Source of the DNA: Crossaster papposus
Taxonomy: Eukaryota > Echinodermata > Asteroidea > Velatida > Solasteridae
Length of the DNA: 64,000 nt
Direction of reading: 5' to 3'
NCBI GenBank assembly: GCA_037893245.1
Contig: JBAIAA010000117.1
Location: 1,984,001-2,048,000, forward strand
The position numbers were made by a program, and so were the translations under genes. Of this stretch, positions 1 to 10,300 are shown one piece after another (position 1 is the first letter of the stretch; each line of letters opens with the position of its first letter). The notes below the pieces were generated by a model. That model saw nothing but the letters and a program-made list of their open reading frames with translations, searched no databases and was not told where the DNA came from.

Positions 1-180
1 TACCGGAAAACACCGAAAAACTATCGGAAAACACAGGAAGAGTACCGAAAAACTGCCGGAAAACACTTTCCCCAAACACTACAAATCGGAAAACACCGAA
101 AAACTACCGAAAAATAACGGAAAACTACCGAAAAACTACCGGAAAACACTTTAAAAAAAACACGCCCTCCCCGCCCTAAA
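1..180. repeat. Degenerate short tandem repeat
   Basis: A short motif of the form CCGAAAAACTACCGGAAAACAC recurs in imperfect copies of about 10-22 bases across this stretch. No open frame of note. It continues into AT-rich DNA with homopolymer T and a TA run near 255-282. Confidence 0.75.
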
Positions 181-780
181 AAATATTAAAAACGCAAACA
201 AAATAGTAAATCGGCCTTCTGAAAAACACCTACAAACACACAGGCCTATATAAATTTTTTTTTTTTTATATATATATATTTCGAAAAACAACGCCGTTGG
301 GCGTCACAAGGTTTTGTCCAGAGAGGGGAAAAAGCACTCGCCAGAAATCAGCAAAAGCAGAAATCACCGGGCGTCATTAAAAACAATTTACAAAACCCTC
401 TTCGGTTACAATTTTGTTTGGTTTATTAAGTCATAAAAGTAAGTGAGCAAATCCTCGGTTTTTTTTACCAGCACGTTCTCAACTTATAATTTTCCCCGAG
501 GGTGGGTAAGGGGCATGGTATGATCAGCAATATACCTTTCTTATTTTCCTCCCCTTTTTTCGTTGTTTGTTTGTGCCCCCCCCCCCCCCCCCCCCCTCGC
601 CCCTCCTCCTCTCCTCCTTTCCGGTCGGGTGCCCGGCCAAACCACAAGTAAAGACCGGGTGATAAAGCCAAGATTGTACATTCGGTTAGATGATTGTGTT
701 TGGGTTTTTTGTTTTTTGGTATTTATGTATGTATGAATTTGAAATTTTTTTGTTACTTTTTTTATGTAGGCCTATTTAGG
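181..780. other. AT-rich spacer with a C21 tract
   Basis: No gene is supported here. The stretch holds a T/TA run near 255-282 and an uninterrupted run of 21 C at 576-596 followed by a pyrimidine-rich stretch. The open frame on the minus strand over the C run is a low-complexity artefact rich in glycine. Confidence 0.6.
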
Positions 781-839
781 AATTAATGTATTTATTTATT
801 TTACGCAAATTATTACAGTCGCGTTTCAACTGCCGAGAA

Positions 840-3115
840 CGCCCTATAGACCCATTTTTATCCGATTTATCTCGGCTTGATCCTCTTCAACGCAGAGGAT
901 TTTGATGGTCCTCTTCGTACAGAGGAACTTGATTGTGTTGTCAATCAGCTTGGCAAAAATAAAACGCCTGGGTTTGACTAGCCTTGGTCAAGGCGAGTTC
1001 GTCGTTATCTGTCCGTCGTTATCCGTCCAGAAATACACTGTGCGCGCCCCCCGCATTATGCTGCTAGCGCAAGCCCCGTGCAAAAATACAGCGCGAACAG
1101 CGACCTCATACGGCCACTATTTATGCAAATCAAATGAGGAAGTATCTTTAGTTACTTTGCATATAATAGTGGCCACGTGAGGTCGTTGTTTGAGCTCCGA
1201 TTACCGCTGCGCTGTAAATACGGACGGGTAACGATGAACGCCTTGACCAAGGCTAGGGTTTGACAGACTGACCTCGGAGTTTTTTGCGTTATTTGTTTGC
1301 GTTATTTTTTGCGTTATCTTATCATAGATATTCTGAATACTGGCGTTATTTCTGGTTCCTTCCCCGCTCTCTTCTGAAAGCTGTGATTACCCTCATTCCT
1401 AAAAAATGTGATCTTTCTAATATTTCCAACTGGAGTCCTGTCTCCCTTCTGAATACTAATTAAAATGTTTACCAAGCTTCTTGCGAATAGACTTAAACAA
1501 TTGGTTGGTAATGTTATCCAAGTAATGTTATAAGATCAATCTTATTGTGTGGTGATCGCACTATTTTACCTGATTCGTGATGTTATTAATTGTTGTAATG
1601 TAAATGACTTACCCTTGGGCGTGGTCAACTTTGATCAGCGCAAAGCTTTAGATAATGTTGACCACGTAGCGACTATCGTTTTAATGTTATGAAAGCCATG
1701 GGATTCGGCTTTGTTATCTTTATCTCATATAGCGGCACCGAGAGTCATATTAAGGTGTGCGGTTCTTTGTCCGCACCGTTCTGTTTCGAGAAAGGCATCC
1801 GACAAGGCTGTCCCTTCTCGGGGCTGTTGTACACTATTGCCATTCGGAAAGAATTGCAAGGGAGGGTTTCTCTTTGCCCAACATTCACAATTATTGTTCG
1901 GTTTCGGCCTATGCTGACGTTATCACTATTTTTATCACCTCCGACATTGGGTTTGATGCTATTTAAAAAGTGTACCGTCTCTTCAGCGGATTCTCTGCTG
2001 CACGGCTAAATTATGAGAAATCCAGGGGGTTATGGGTCGGTGGACCGGGCGAACCGACAAGCCGCTGTAGAATAATCAAGGTTTAGCTTTCCCTGTAGTT
2101 CACCTTGGAAATAACAATAACTATATTCAACAAAATGCAACTGCAAAGAAAAACTGGAAACAGGCTGTCCCTCAAAGGGAAATTTATAATAGCTAATCAG
2201 TTAGCCGCCACTAAAATCTTTCACTGTCTTGTCGTCTTTCATGCCCCGATAAAAACTTACGTGAACTCCAAGGCTTGCTTGTTTATTACGTCTGGTCCAA
2301 CAAACGACACTTACTAAAACAGCGGACACTCTTGTAGAGCTGCGACAAATGTGGGCTAGGTTTAGCTTGTCTGTAGGCACGCTGCCTCTGTTTCACGTTA
2401 CCATTACCGTGAAACAGGGGTGACTGTTTTGAATACATTTGCATAAATACAAACGTCTCAGCTACCAATGTTTTTTTAAATTTCAGCCCGAATTTGTTTC
2501 TGAGTCTCCCTCTTTTCTACGGTGAAACGCTGCGTAACTAGATGGCAATCCCAGCTGGAATTGAAACACCCACTAATTCAGTCAACCGTATCCTCAATGT
2601 ACCCCTCATTTATCCACCCCTCGTTAACCCCTTGCCGGGCGGTGAGGCCTTTTCTGCAAAGCTCTGGGCGGGCGGCATTCACTTCATTAAAGCAGCTCCT
2701 CGACCTCAACACTGGCAAGTGGCTTCCGGTTGAAGACATCCGTCTGGTTTCCTCCTTCATCCGTCCACCTTCTGTCGCCTCGTCTTTTTCAACTGGATAT
2801 TATCTGGCCTGCACCACACCGAATCATAATCTTTCTCGAAGCTTTGTAATATCGACTTCGTCTTTTTCAACACACCACACCACTCGAAGAAATACCAACT
2901 CGCCCAGGCAGTGTCCTCATCGACAAGAACACAGATGTCTTCTCGCTTTCATTCAAATTGCTTTATCTACTCCTCAGCCAGAACATCAACGACAACTCTT
3001 CTTCTACCTTAACACCCTGGCACGACCTTGGTTATTTTCCGTCTTCTTTTCAAATCCCCTGGAAAGAAATCTACCAGCCGCCAACATCCAAGAAAGAAGA
3101 GAACGTTTTTTGTGT
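840..3115 (+). mobile_element. LINE fossil, Tx1-like (L1 clade) reverse transcriptase, 5' truncated
   Basis: Conceptual translation in shifting frames shows the order of a non-LTR reverse transcriptase. From about 885 it reads FDGPLRTEELDCVVNQLGKN then KTPGFD; near 1385 AVITLIPKKCDLSNISNW and a PVSLLNT block; near 1780 the GIRQGCPFSGLLYTIAI block; near 1905 SAYADVITIF, the YADD-equivalent; and near 2290 a VWSNKRHL segment typical of the C-terminal part of Tx1-type elements. Many stops and several frame changes interrupt it, and no endonuclease domain is visible upstream, so the copy is 5' truncated and old. A 277-bp MITE sits inside it at 979-1255. The 3' boundary is uncertain; AT-rich unique-looking sequence begins near 3115. 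The clade call is from remembered motif resemblance, so Tx1 is likely but not proven. Confidence 0.65.
979..1255. mobile_element. Palindromic MITE with 9-bp target duplication
   Basis: The element begins TAGCCTTGGTCAAGGCG and ends with the reverse complement CGCCTTGACCAAGGCTA. It is flanked on both sides by GGGTTTGAC (970-978 and 1256-1264). Its two halves are diverged inverted copies of each other that meet near 1142, so it is a fold-back of two terminal repeats. Taking out the element plus one duplication restores the reading frame of the host LINE (PGFDRLTSEFF), which shows that the insertion came after the LINE. The same terminal repeats bound the large element at 13279-34523, so this is a short non-autonomous relative. 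A 9-bp duplication fits Mutator-like or Merlin elements; superfamily not settled. Confidence 0.85.
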
Positions 3116-3120
3116 TAATC

Positions 3121-5100
3121 GTATATATAGTTATCGATATATACCATACAAAAGGTGGTAACGATTTTGAGATATTGCCGAAAATCTTGAACGGTTATGT
3201 CCACGCAGGAATAATACTCTGCATTGAAATACACAATCTGAGTAACGTCACTGCAGTAACGCTTCTCACATTCAAATTTGTAGGGAGAAAAAGTGATATC
3301 TTTTTCCATAACCGCAGTACTTCGAAGTAAACAGTTTCTAGAAATGCATTATACTATCCAAAGCTGCTGTACTTCTTACCAAGTACAAGTAAGTTTGTAT
3401 TGACATTAATTGTTTGAGTAATTAATAAACGTATACGATCCCTTTAAACTCAGGTTACAACATTCAGTCTTGATGACAGCACAGCCAATATGGCAAAAAC
3501 TACCAACCAATCATCGTCCAACGAGCGTTTGACATTCGTCGGAATATCGTGTTACACCTGTAATATGCACCGAGCTTCATATATATTTATTAAAACGGAC
3601 AGGCAACGTCGTGGTTTAACTTTCAAAACGTCGTACTTCAATTTTGAAACGTCGTGGTTCCACTTTCAAAACGTCATACATGTGCTTTAACTTTTAAAAC
3701 TACGGTGGCCCTGAAGGGACATCACACATCGCAGATTTCTGCGCAGATTTCTACGATGTCGCAGATTTTATCGTACTTTCTGCGCTTCTATCCGCGATCT
3801 CTTATAGTTTATCACAGACTTCTGCAATTTATTTTGCGGGTTTTCGCCTATCTCGTAAAACAGAATTAGTATCAATGTTTTGGATTCCTGTAAATATTCT
3901 TATACGTCTGTAAATATTAAATGTGTAACTTTTCGGAAATGTTGTTGTATTCCTATGTACATGTACATGTACTGCTATTTTATGTAATGATGTAAGCAGG
4001 GCCGCAATGAAAACCAATTTTAAACTGTTTGGGCACACCCTGGTCAAAAAAATGGAATACATAAATAAATAACTAAATTGCAGATATCTGCGCATATTCT
4101 TGAGATGTCGCACATTATCGCCAATCAAATTGTCTGCACAGAGGCATTCGAATGTGTTCAGCGTTCAAATGTTAACTCGAGCAATCAGCTCCCTACAGGA
4201 TAGGAATGTTTGGTTGACCTTTCTTGTCTGCCACCAAACAAAATCCCTTTATTTCAAATGTTAACTCCGTAATTATTGAAAAATATTCAACGACAATTTT
4301 GTCAAAAAAGTGATTTCAACGTTGCCTCACAATGTGCCAAACTTAAATCTGAATGGCGGTGAATTGTATGCCACACAGTACAGCCCAACGTTTAAAATGC
4401 TGACAAAAGTGTATATAAAGTTAAAACTTGTGATGAGATGAGGACATTTATCACAGAAGTAATTAAAAGTAAGCTTTCATTAAAAGGTTATATAACTTTG
4501 GTATCTTTCAAAACTGTTCTGCCGCCCTTTGGCAAACGTTGCATGGTTGATGTAAAATTAATATGCATCCATGTCAGGGTATTTCGCCCCATAACCTCTG
4601 GGCAGATACTGCCAACAATCAACCACTCATTGTATAATAAAAGCCTTCAAAAACACGTTTATATAAATAGGTCTTTAATATTATGTTTACTTTGAGTTGT
4701 AATAGTGCAATCATGACAAACGAAAACACTTAAAAATGGGATACAAACCGACATTTGCCGTGCTGGGACAATAACTAATTGTGCTAAAAAACAACGCTGG
4801 GTAACCGAGCTGTGAACCCTCTTAGTTTTTTCTGCATTTGCTCCCTAAGAGGTTGTATTTCCAGAACAAAATCGAAGTTCACAAAGAGGTTCACATCGCA
4901 TACCCGAAGTCTAAACGGCAGCGTCCTTGCAATAATTACCCTGAAAAATATCAACTCTCTCGACCTAACTAGAAAAGTCTGACATGAATAAGATTAAAAA
5001 GGCTGCAAACTGCTTACTGGCTGGAATGACCTGAAATATACAAATCAATTAAGTTAAGAGGGCCTAATATTTCGATCTTAACAAGATCTTTTTTCAGAGA
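3121..5100. other. Intergenic AT-rich DNA with small tandem repeats
   Basis: No gene is supported. A roughly 22-base unit built on GTCGTGGTTTAACTTTCAAAAC is repeated about four times at 3608-3702, and CGCAGATTT-type words recur at 3730-3790. Positions 4010-4275 resemble, in inverted orientation and with clear divergence, the stretch 35600-35720 (shared core AAAGGGATTTTGTTTGGTGG), suggesting remnants of one interspersed repeat. Small open frames here are not longer than expected by chance. Confidence 0.5.
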
Positions 5101-5127
5101 CATAATGGCTGTGTACAAGAAACAAAC

Positions 5128-5435
5128 ATATAGTTGGGTCCAAAACATAAGTTCCGTGACCATTCTCTGGCTAGGATGGTTTGACGATGGATTTGACTTC
5201 TTTGGACCATTTATAAAGAAATTAGCCCCCGGTCCCTCCCAAAAATACCGGCATTTTTCGCTAGAGGGCCAAATTCAAGATGGCCGCCGGCGCCATCTTG
5301 GAAAATTAACGTTTGAACCAGAGCACCTAGAATCATGTCTGAAAACACTTTTTCGGGTAAGTGGATCCCGAGGATTCCGATTCCGACATCGGTTTGACAA
5401 TTTGACCCAGAAATCCAAGATGGCCGCCATCTGAT
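5128..5435. repeat. Interspersed repeat with YY1-like palindromes, copy 1
   Basis: This block is the reverse complement of 35250-35540 at high similarity, including the distinctive stretches GTTGGGTCCAAAACATAAG, TTTTTCGCTAGAGGGCC and CCGATTCCGACATCGG. It contains AAGATGGC...GCCATCTT in inverted pairs at about 5277-5300 and 5418-5432. The two copies lie about 30 kb apart in opposite orientation, so it is a dispersed repeat and not a local duplication. No coding capacity is evident; family unknown. Confidence 0.75.
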
Positions 5436-5784
5436 AGAGGAAAAACATATTTTGTTGCACGGGAACACCAGTAGAAACATGAATGAACACATTGGGCTGT
5501 AACTACGAAAGCTGTTTATCTTTATGCGAGTGTAGTATATAGACATGGATAAATCAAGTTACACGCGTCTTCCTAAACACCTGAATTAAACAACTCTTAC
5601 TAAATATCTTAAATGGTTGTTTAGTTATCCTCGTGTAACTTGACAGTCTAAACTTATTGACCGTGGTCCCTATTGTTAAATACATTGTAATATAGAGGAT
5701 TGGGCAACAGTATAAACATACGATATGCCTCAGTGGATAAATCTCCAGCAGGTCTTTACTTAGATACTCTACAGCCTGAGCCAT

Positions 5785-5991
5785 ATGGCTGATACCAAAA
5801 GGCAACGCAGTGACAATTTCACTGCTGACGAAAGGATGGCTCTCGTTGAGACCATGAGGAACTTTAATTCCATTATTGGTGACAAACGATGTGACACTAA
5901 AGCCAACCAGAAAAAAAAGCTGATGCCTGGAAAGCTATCACTTCAGAAATGCCCATCTCGTTTCCTGACGGTAAAAGCCGATCTGCTATAA
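5785..5991 (+). pseudogene. Myb/SANT-like protein fragment of the Harbinger element
   Basis: The fragment starts MADTKRQRSDNFTADERMAL and runs through VETMRNFNSIIGDKRCD before the frame is lost; continued homology-like text (AITSEMPISFPDGKS) is readable in another frame just before 5991. The pattern NFT-DER-LVE and the DKxxxxKTNxKK block are typical of the Myb/SANT-like proteins that partner Harbinger transposases and help them enter the nucleus and bind element ends. One frame break is visible near residue 50, so it is not functional. It sits about 290 bases inside the left inverted repeat. Confidence 0.7.
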
Positions 5992-6013
5992 AGACAACAA
6001 AGAATTGGGTGTT

Positions 6014-6220
6014 CTAAATACAATCCGAGAAGTCCAAGTAAATCGTCAACGTATCTTCGCTAACTCTGAAACGTCTGATGAAATGTTCCTCGTCATACTC
6101 TTCTAAGGGATTCAACTTGTCCCTATAAACTCTTGGATCACGTAGGTGTTGGCGACCATGACGCTTTTCTTGTTAGTTGTCCTCCTCTTGAGCAATTAAG
6201 AAGATTTGAAGCGCATCCAT
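6014..6220 (-). pseudogene. PIF/Harbinger transposase N-terminal fragment
   Basis: Read on the minus strand from 6220 it starts MDALQIFLIAQEEDN, has one in-frame stop, then continues RHLRDPRVYRDKLNPLEEYD and EEHFIRRFRVSEDTL. The block DPRVYRDKLNPLE-YDEEHFIRRFR is characteristic of the start of PIF/Harbinger transposases (HARBI1 family), upstream of the DDE nuclease domain, which is absent. It converges on the Myb-like fragment with about 20 bases between. Broken and truncated. Confidence 0.75.
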
Positions 6221-6479
6221 CCTGTCCACCTTTCTACCTTTCTGTGTACATATCTGGCTTCTAAATGGCTCAGAATACTCACTAAACAACCCCCGTACCT
6301 TGTTTAAGAATTGCTATTGTTTGTTATAAACACACGTTTAACTCCCATGGTCATTTAAACGCGGCTAACCTAAGACAAGCTTTGTAGTACTTGTTTGAAG
6401 TAAGACCCCAGGTTTAAACAGTGACTACTAATTTATACGCATCTAATGGCTTAAACGGCTTTCGTAGTTACAGCCCATT

Positions 6480-6790
6480 TTGTCAGCCGGATATGATGAA
6501 TAATGGTTCTAGGAGTGAGCTCCTAATGGTATAAGGGCCATATCGGCTGGATTTGTATGTGGGTACAAGTATTTAGCACACTGATCGGTCTGATTTATTT
6601 TAACAATGCACACTTTCTTTTCAGTTTGTGTCTTAATTCGCTGAATACACCAATCACCGTCACTACATAATCGTAGTGTTGGCACCAGATTAGCTTCTCT
6701 TTGTACAGTTTTGTATCACAAACATGATACTTCTTTCTGTTATTGTTCCACTGATACTGTGGTTTCAGTAGTTGTGTTGTGAATTGAGAA
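6480..6790. other. Unassigned spacer
   Basis: No gene is seen. The only structure noted is a short inverted pair, CAGCCGGATATG near 6485 and CCATATCGGCTGG near 6539, and an imperfect hairpin GGAGTGAGCTCC between them. Too little to name an element. Confidence 0.35.
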
Positions 6791-6794
6791 ATAC

Positions 6795-7324
6795 CAGTTA
6801 CATTCTCCCTGGTAATATTGGGTAAATGGGGTAATATCGGGTGACCTCAATTTACATGCTGACCCTAAGTGGACGTGATAAACCTTGGTAAAACAATTTT
6901 GTCACTTTTTCTACATGAACGTTATGTTTTGCGTAATAGCGATACGTTTAGGGTGTTTTCGTTGAGATAATTGTGTAATATTTATTTACTCAAAGTCTCA
7001 AAGAAACGAATTTGCCAAAAAGCCAACACACAAATAAATTAACAAAAAAAGATCGGCAAACTGTGATTACAGACGGCGGTGATATTGGGCACATATATAG
7101 CGTTTACTACACGCTTATATTGTAGGAGTGGCAGAAGAATCATAGATGTTTATAATGTATACATTGTAGTATTGTTCCGGTAGTATCGTAATATTAGTAT
7201 TAACTAATATAATTAACCAATTAACCAATATTGGGTAAATGGGATAATATCGGGTGGTAATAACGTGCAATGCCAGAAATATCGGTAACATTCTCCCCGG
7301 TAATATTAGGTGATATCGGGTGGT
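6795..7324. repeat. Left flank of the satellite block, degenerate units
   Basis: Two islands, near 6800-6845 and 7228-7324, carry the words ACATTCTCCCTGGTAATATT and GGGTAATATCGGGTG found again at 12770-13005. Between them (6850-7225) is AT-rich DNA with no gene. The islands are diverged versions of the longer unit from which the 14-bp array seems to have grown. Confidence 0.7.
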
Positions 7325-10300
7325 GATATTCGGGTGGTGATATTCGGGTGGTGATATTCGGGTGGTGATATTCGGGTGGTGATATTCGGGTGGTGATATT
7401 CGGGTGGTGATATTCGGGTGGTGATATTCGGGTGGTGATATTCGGGTGGTGATATTCGGGTGGTGATATTCGGGTGGTGATATTCGGGTGGTGATATTCG
7501 GGTGGTGATATTCGGGTGGTGATATTCGGGTGGTGATATTCGGGTGGTGATATTCGGGTGGTGATATTCGGGTGGTGATATTCGGGTGGTGATATTCGGG
7601 TGGTGATATTCGGGTGGTGATATTCGGGTGGTGATATTCGGGTGGTGATATTCGGGTGGTGATATTCGGGTGGTGATATTCGGGTGGTGATATTCGGGTG
7701 GTGATATTCGGGTGGTGATATTCGGGTGGTGATATTCGGGTGGTGATATTCGGGTGGTGATATTCGGGTGGTGATATTCGGGTGGTGATATTCGGGTGGT
7801 GATATTCGGGTGGTGATATTCGGGTGGTGATATTCGGGTGGTGATATTCGGGTGGTGATATTCGGGTGGTGATATTCGGGTGGTGATATTCGGGTGGTGA
7901 TATTCGGGTGGTGATATTCGGGTGGTGATATTCGGGTGGTGATATTCGGGTGGTGATATTCGGGTGGTGATATTCGGGTGGTGATATTCGGGTGGTGATA
8001 TTCGGGTGGTGATATTCGGGTGGTGATATTCGGGTGGTGATATTCGGGTGGTGATATTCGGGTGGTGATATTCGGGTGGTGATATTCGGGTGGTGATATT
8101 CGGGTGGTGATATTCGGGTGGTGATATTCGGGTGGTGATATTCGGGTGGTGATATTCGGGTGGTGATATTCGGGTGGTGATATTCGGGTGGTGATATTCG
8201 GGTGGTGATATTCGGGTGGTGATATTCGGGTGGTGATATTCGGGTGGTGATATTCGGGTGGTGATATTCGGGTGGTGATATTCGGGTGGTGATATTCGGG
8301 TGGTGATATTCGGGTGGTGATATTCGGGTGGTGATATTCGGGTGGTGATATTCGGGTGGTGATATTCGGGTGGTGATATTCGGGTGGTGATATTCGGGTG
8401 GTGATATTCGGGTGGTGATATTCGGGTGGTGATATTCGGGTGGTGATATTCGGGTGGTGATATTCGGGTGGTGATATTCGGGTGGTGATATTCGGGTGGT
8501 GATATTCGGGTGGTGATATTCGGGTGGTGATATTCGGGTGGTGATATTCGGGTGGTGATATTCGGGTGGTGATATTCGGGTGGTGATATTCGGGTGGTGA
8601 TATTCGGGTGGTGATATTCGGGTGGTGATATTCGGGTGGTGATATTCGGGTGGTGATATTCGGGTGGTGATATTCGGGTGGTGATATTCGGGTGGTGATA
8701 TTCGGGTGGTGATATTCGGGTGGTGATATTCGGGTGGTGATATTCGGGTGGTGATATTCGGGTGGTGATATTCGGGTGGTGATATTCGGGTGGTGATATT
8801 CGGGTGGTGATATTCGGGTGGTGATATTCGGGTGGTGATATTCGGGTGGTGATATTCGGGTGGTGATATTCGGGTGGTGATATTCGGGTGGTGATATTCG
8901 GGTGGTGATATTCGGGTGGTGATATTCGGGTGGTGATATTCGGGTGGTGATATTCGGGTGGTGATATTCGGGTGGTGATATTCGGGTGGTGATATTCGGG
9001 TGGTGATATTCGGGTGGTGATATTCGGGTGGTGATATTCGGGTGGTGATATTCGGGTGGTGATATTCGGGTGGTGATATTCGGGTGGTGATATTCGGGTG
9101 GTGATATTCGGGTGGTGATATTCGGGTGGTGATATTCGGGTGGTGATATTCGGGTGGTGATATTCGGGTGGTGATATTCGGGTGGTGATATTCGGGTGGT
9201 GATATTCGGGTGGTGATATTCGGGTGGTGATATTCGGGTGGTGATATTCGGGTGGTGATATTCGGGTGGTGATATTCGGGTGGTGATATTCGGGTGGTGA
9301 TATTCGGGTGGTGATATTCGGGTGGTGATATTCGGGTGGTGATATTCGGGTGGTGATATTCGGGTGGTGATATTCGGGTGGTGATATTCGGGTGGTGATA
9401 TTCGGGTGGTGATATTCGGGTGGTGATATTCGGGTGGTGATATTCGGGTGGTGATATTCGGGTGGTGATATTCGGGTGGTGATATTCGGGTGGTGATATT
9501 CGGGTGGTGATATTCGGGTGGTGATATTCGGGTGGTGATATTCGGGTGGTGATATTCGGGTGGTGATATTCGGGTGGTGATATTCGGGTGGTGATATTCG
9601 GGTGGTGATATTCGGGTGGTGATATTCGGGTGGTGATATTCGGGTGGTGATATTCGGGTGGTGATATTCGGGTGGTGATATTCGGGTGGTGATATTCGGG
9701 TGGTGATATTCGGGTGGTGATATTCGGGTGGTGATATTCGGGTGGTGATATTCGGGTGGTGATATTCGGGTGGTGATATTCGGGTGGTGATATTCGGGTG
9801 GTGATATTCGGGTGGTGATATTCGGGTGGTGATATTCGGGTGGTGATATTCGGGTGGTGATATTCGGGTGGTGATATTCGGGTGGTGATATTCGGGTGGT
9901 GATATTCGGGTGGTGATATTCGGGTGGTGATATTCGGGTGGTGATATTCGGGTGGTGATATTCGGGTGGTGATATTCGGGTGGTGATATTCGGGTGGTGA
10001 TATTCGGGTGGTGATATTCGGGTGGTGATATTCGGGTGGTGATATTCGGGTGGTGATATTCGGGTGGTGATATTCGGGTGGTGATATTCGGGTGGTGATA
10101 TTCGGGTGGTGATATTCGGGTGGTGATATTCGGGTGGTGATATTCGGGTGGTGATATTCGGGTGGTGATATTCGGGTGGTGATATTCGGGTGGTGATATT
10201 CGGGTGGTGATATTCGGGTGGTGATATTCGGGTGGTGATATTCGGGTGGTGATATTCGGGTGGTGATATTCGGGTGGTGATATTCGGGTGGTGATATTCG

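Larger units (their letters stand above)
5494..6476. mobile_element. PIF/Harbinger transposon remnant
   Basis: The element is bounded by inverted repeats GGGCTGTAACTACGAAAGC (5494 on) and GCTTTCGTAGTTACAGCCC (to 6476) and flanked on each side by ATT (5491-5493, 6477-6479), a 3-bp target duplication as expected for PIF/Harbinger. Inside are fragments of both genes that such elements carry, a Myb/SANT-like DNA-binding protein on the plus strand and the N-terminus of the transposase on the minus strand, converging on each other. At 983 bp it is far shorter than an autonomous element, so most of the transposase is gone; it is a deletion derivative. Confidence 0.8.

Noticed and set aside
465-671. 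Glycine-rich minus-strand frame
   Set aside because: Produced by the C21 tract and pyrimidine-rich flank.
3829-4128. 99-codon minus-strand frame
   Set aside because: Chance frame in AT-rich repeat-derived DNA; no domain-like pattern or splice support.
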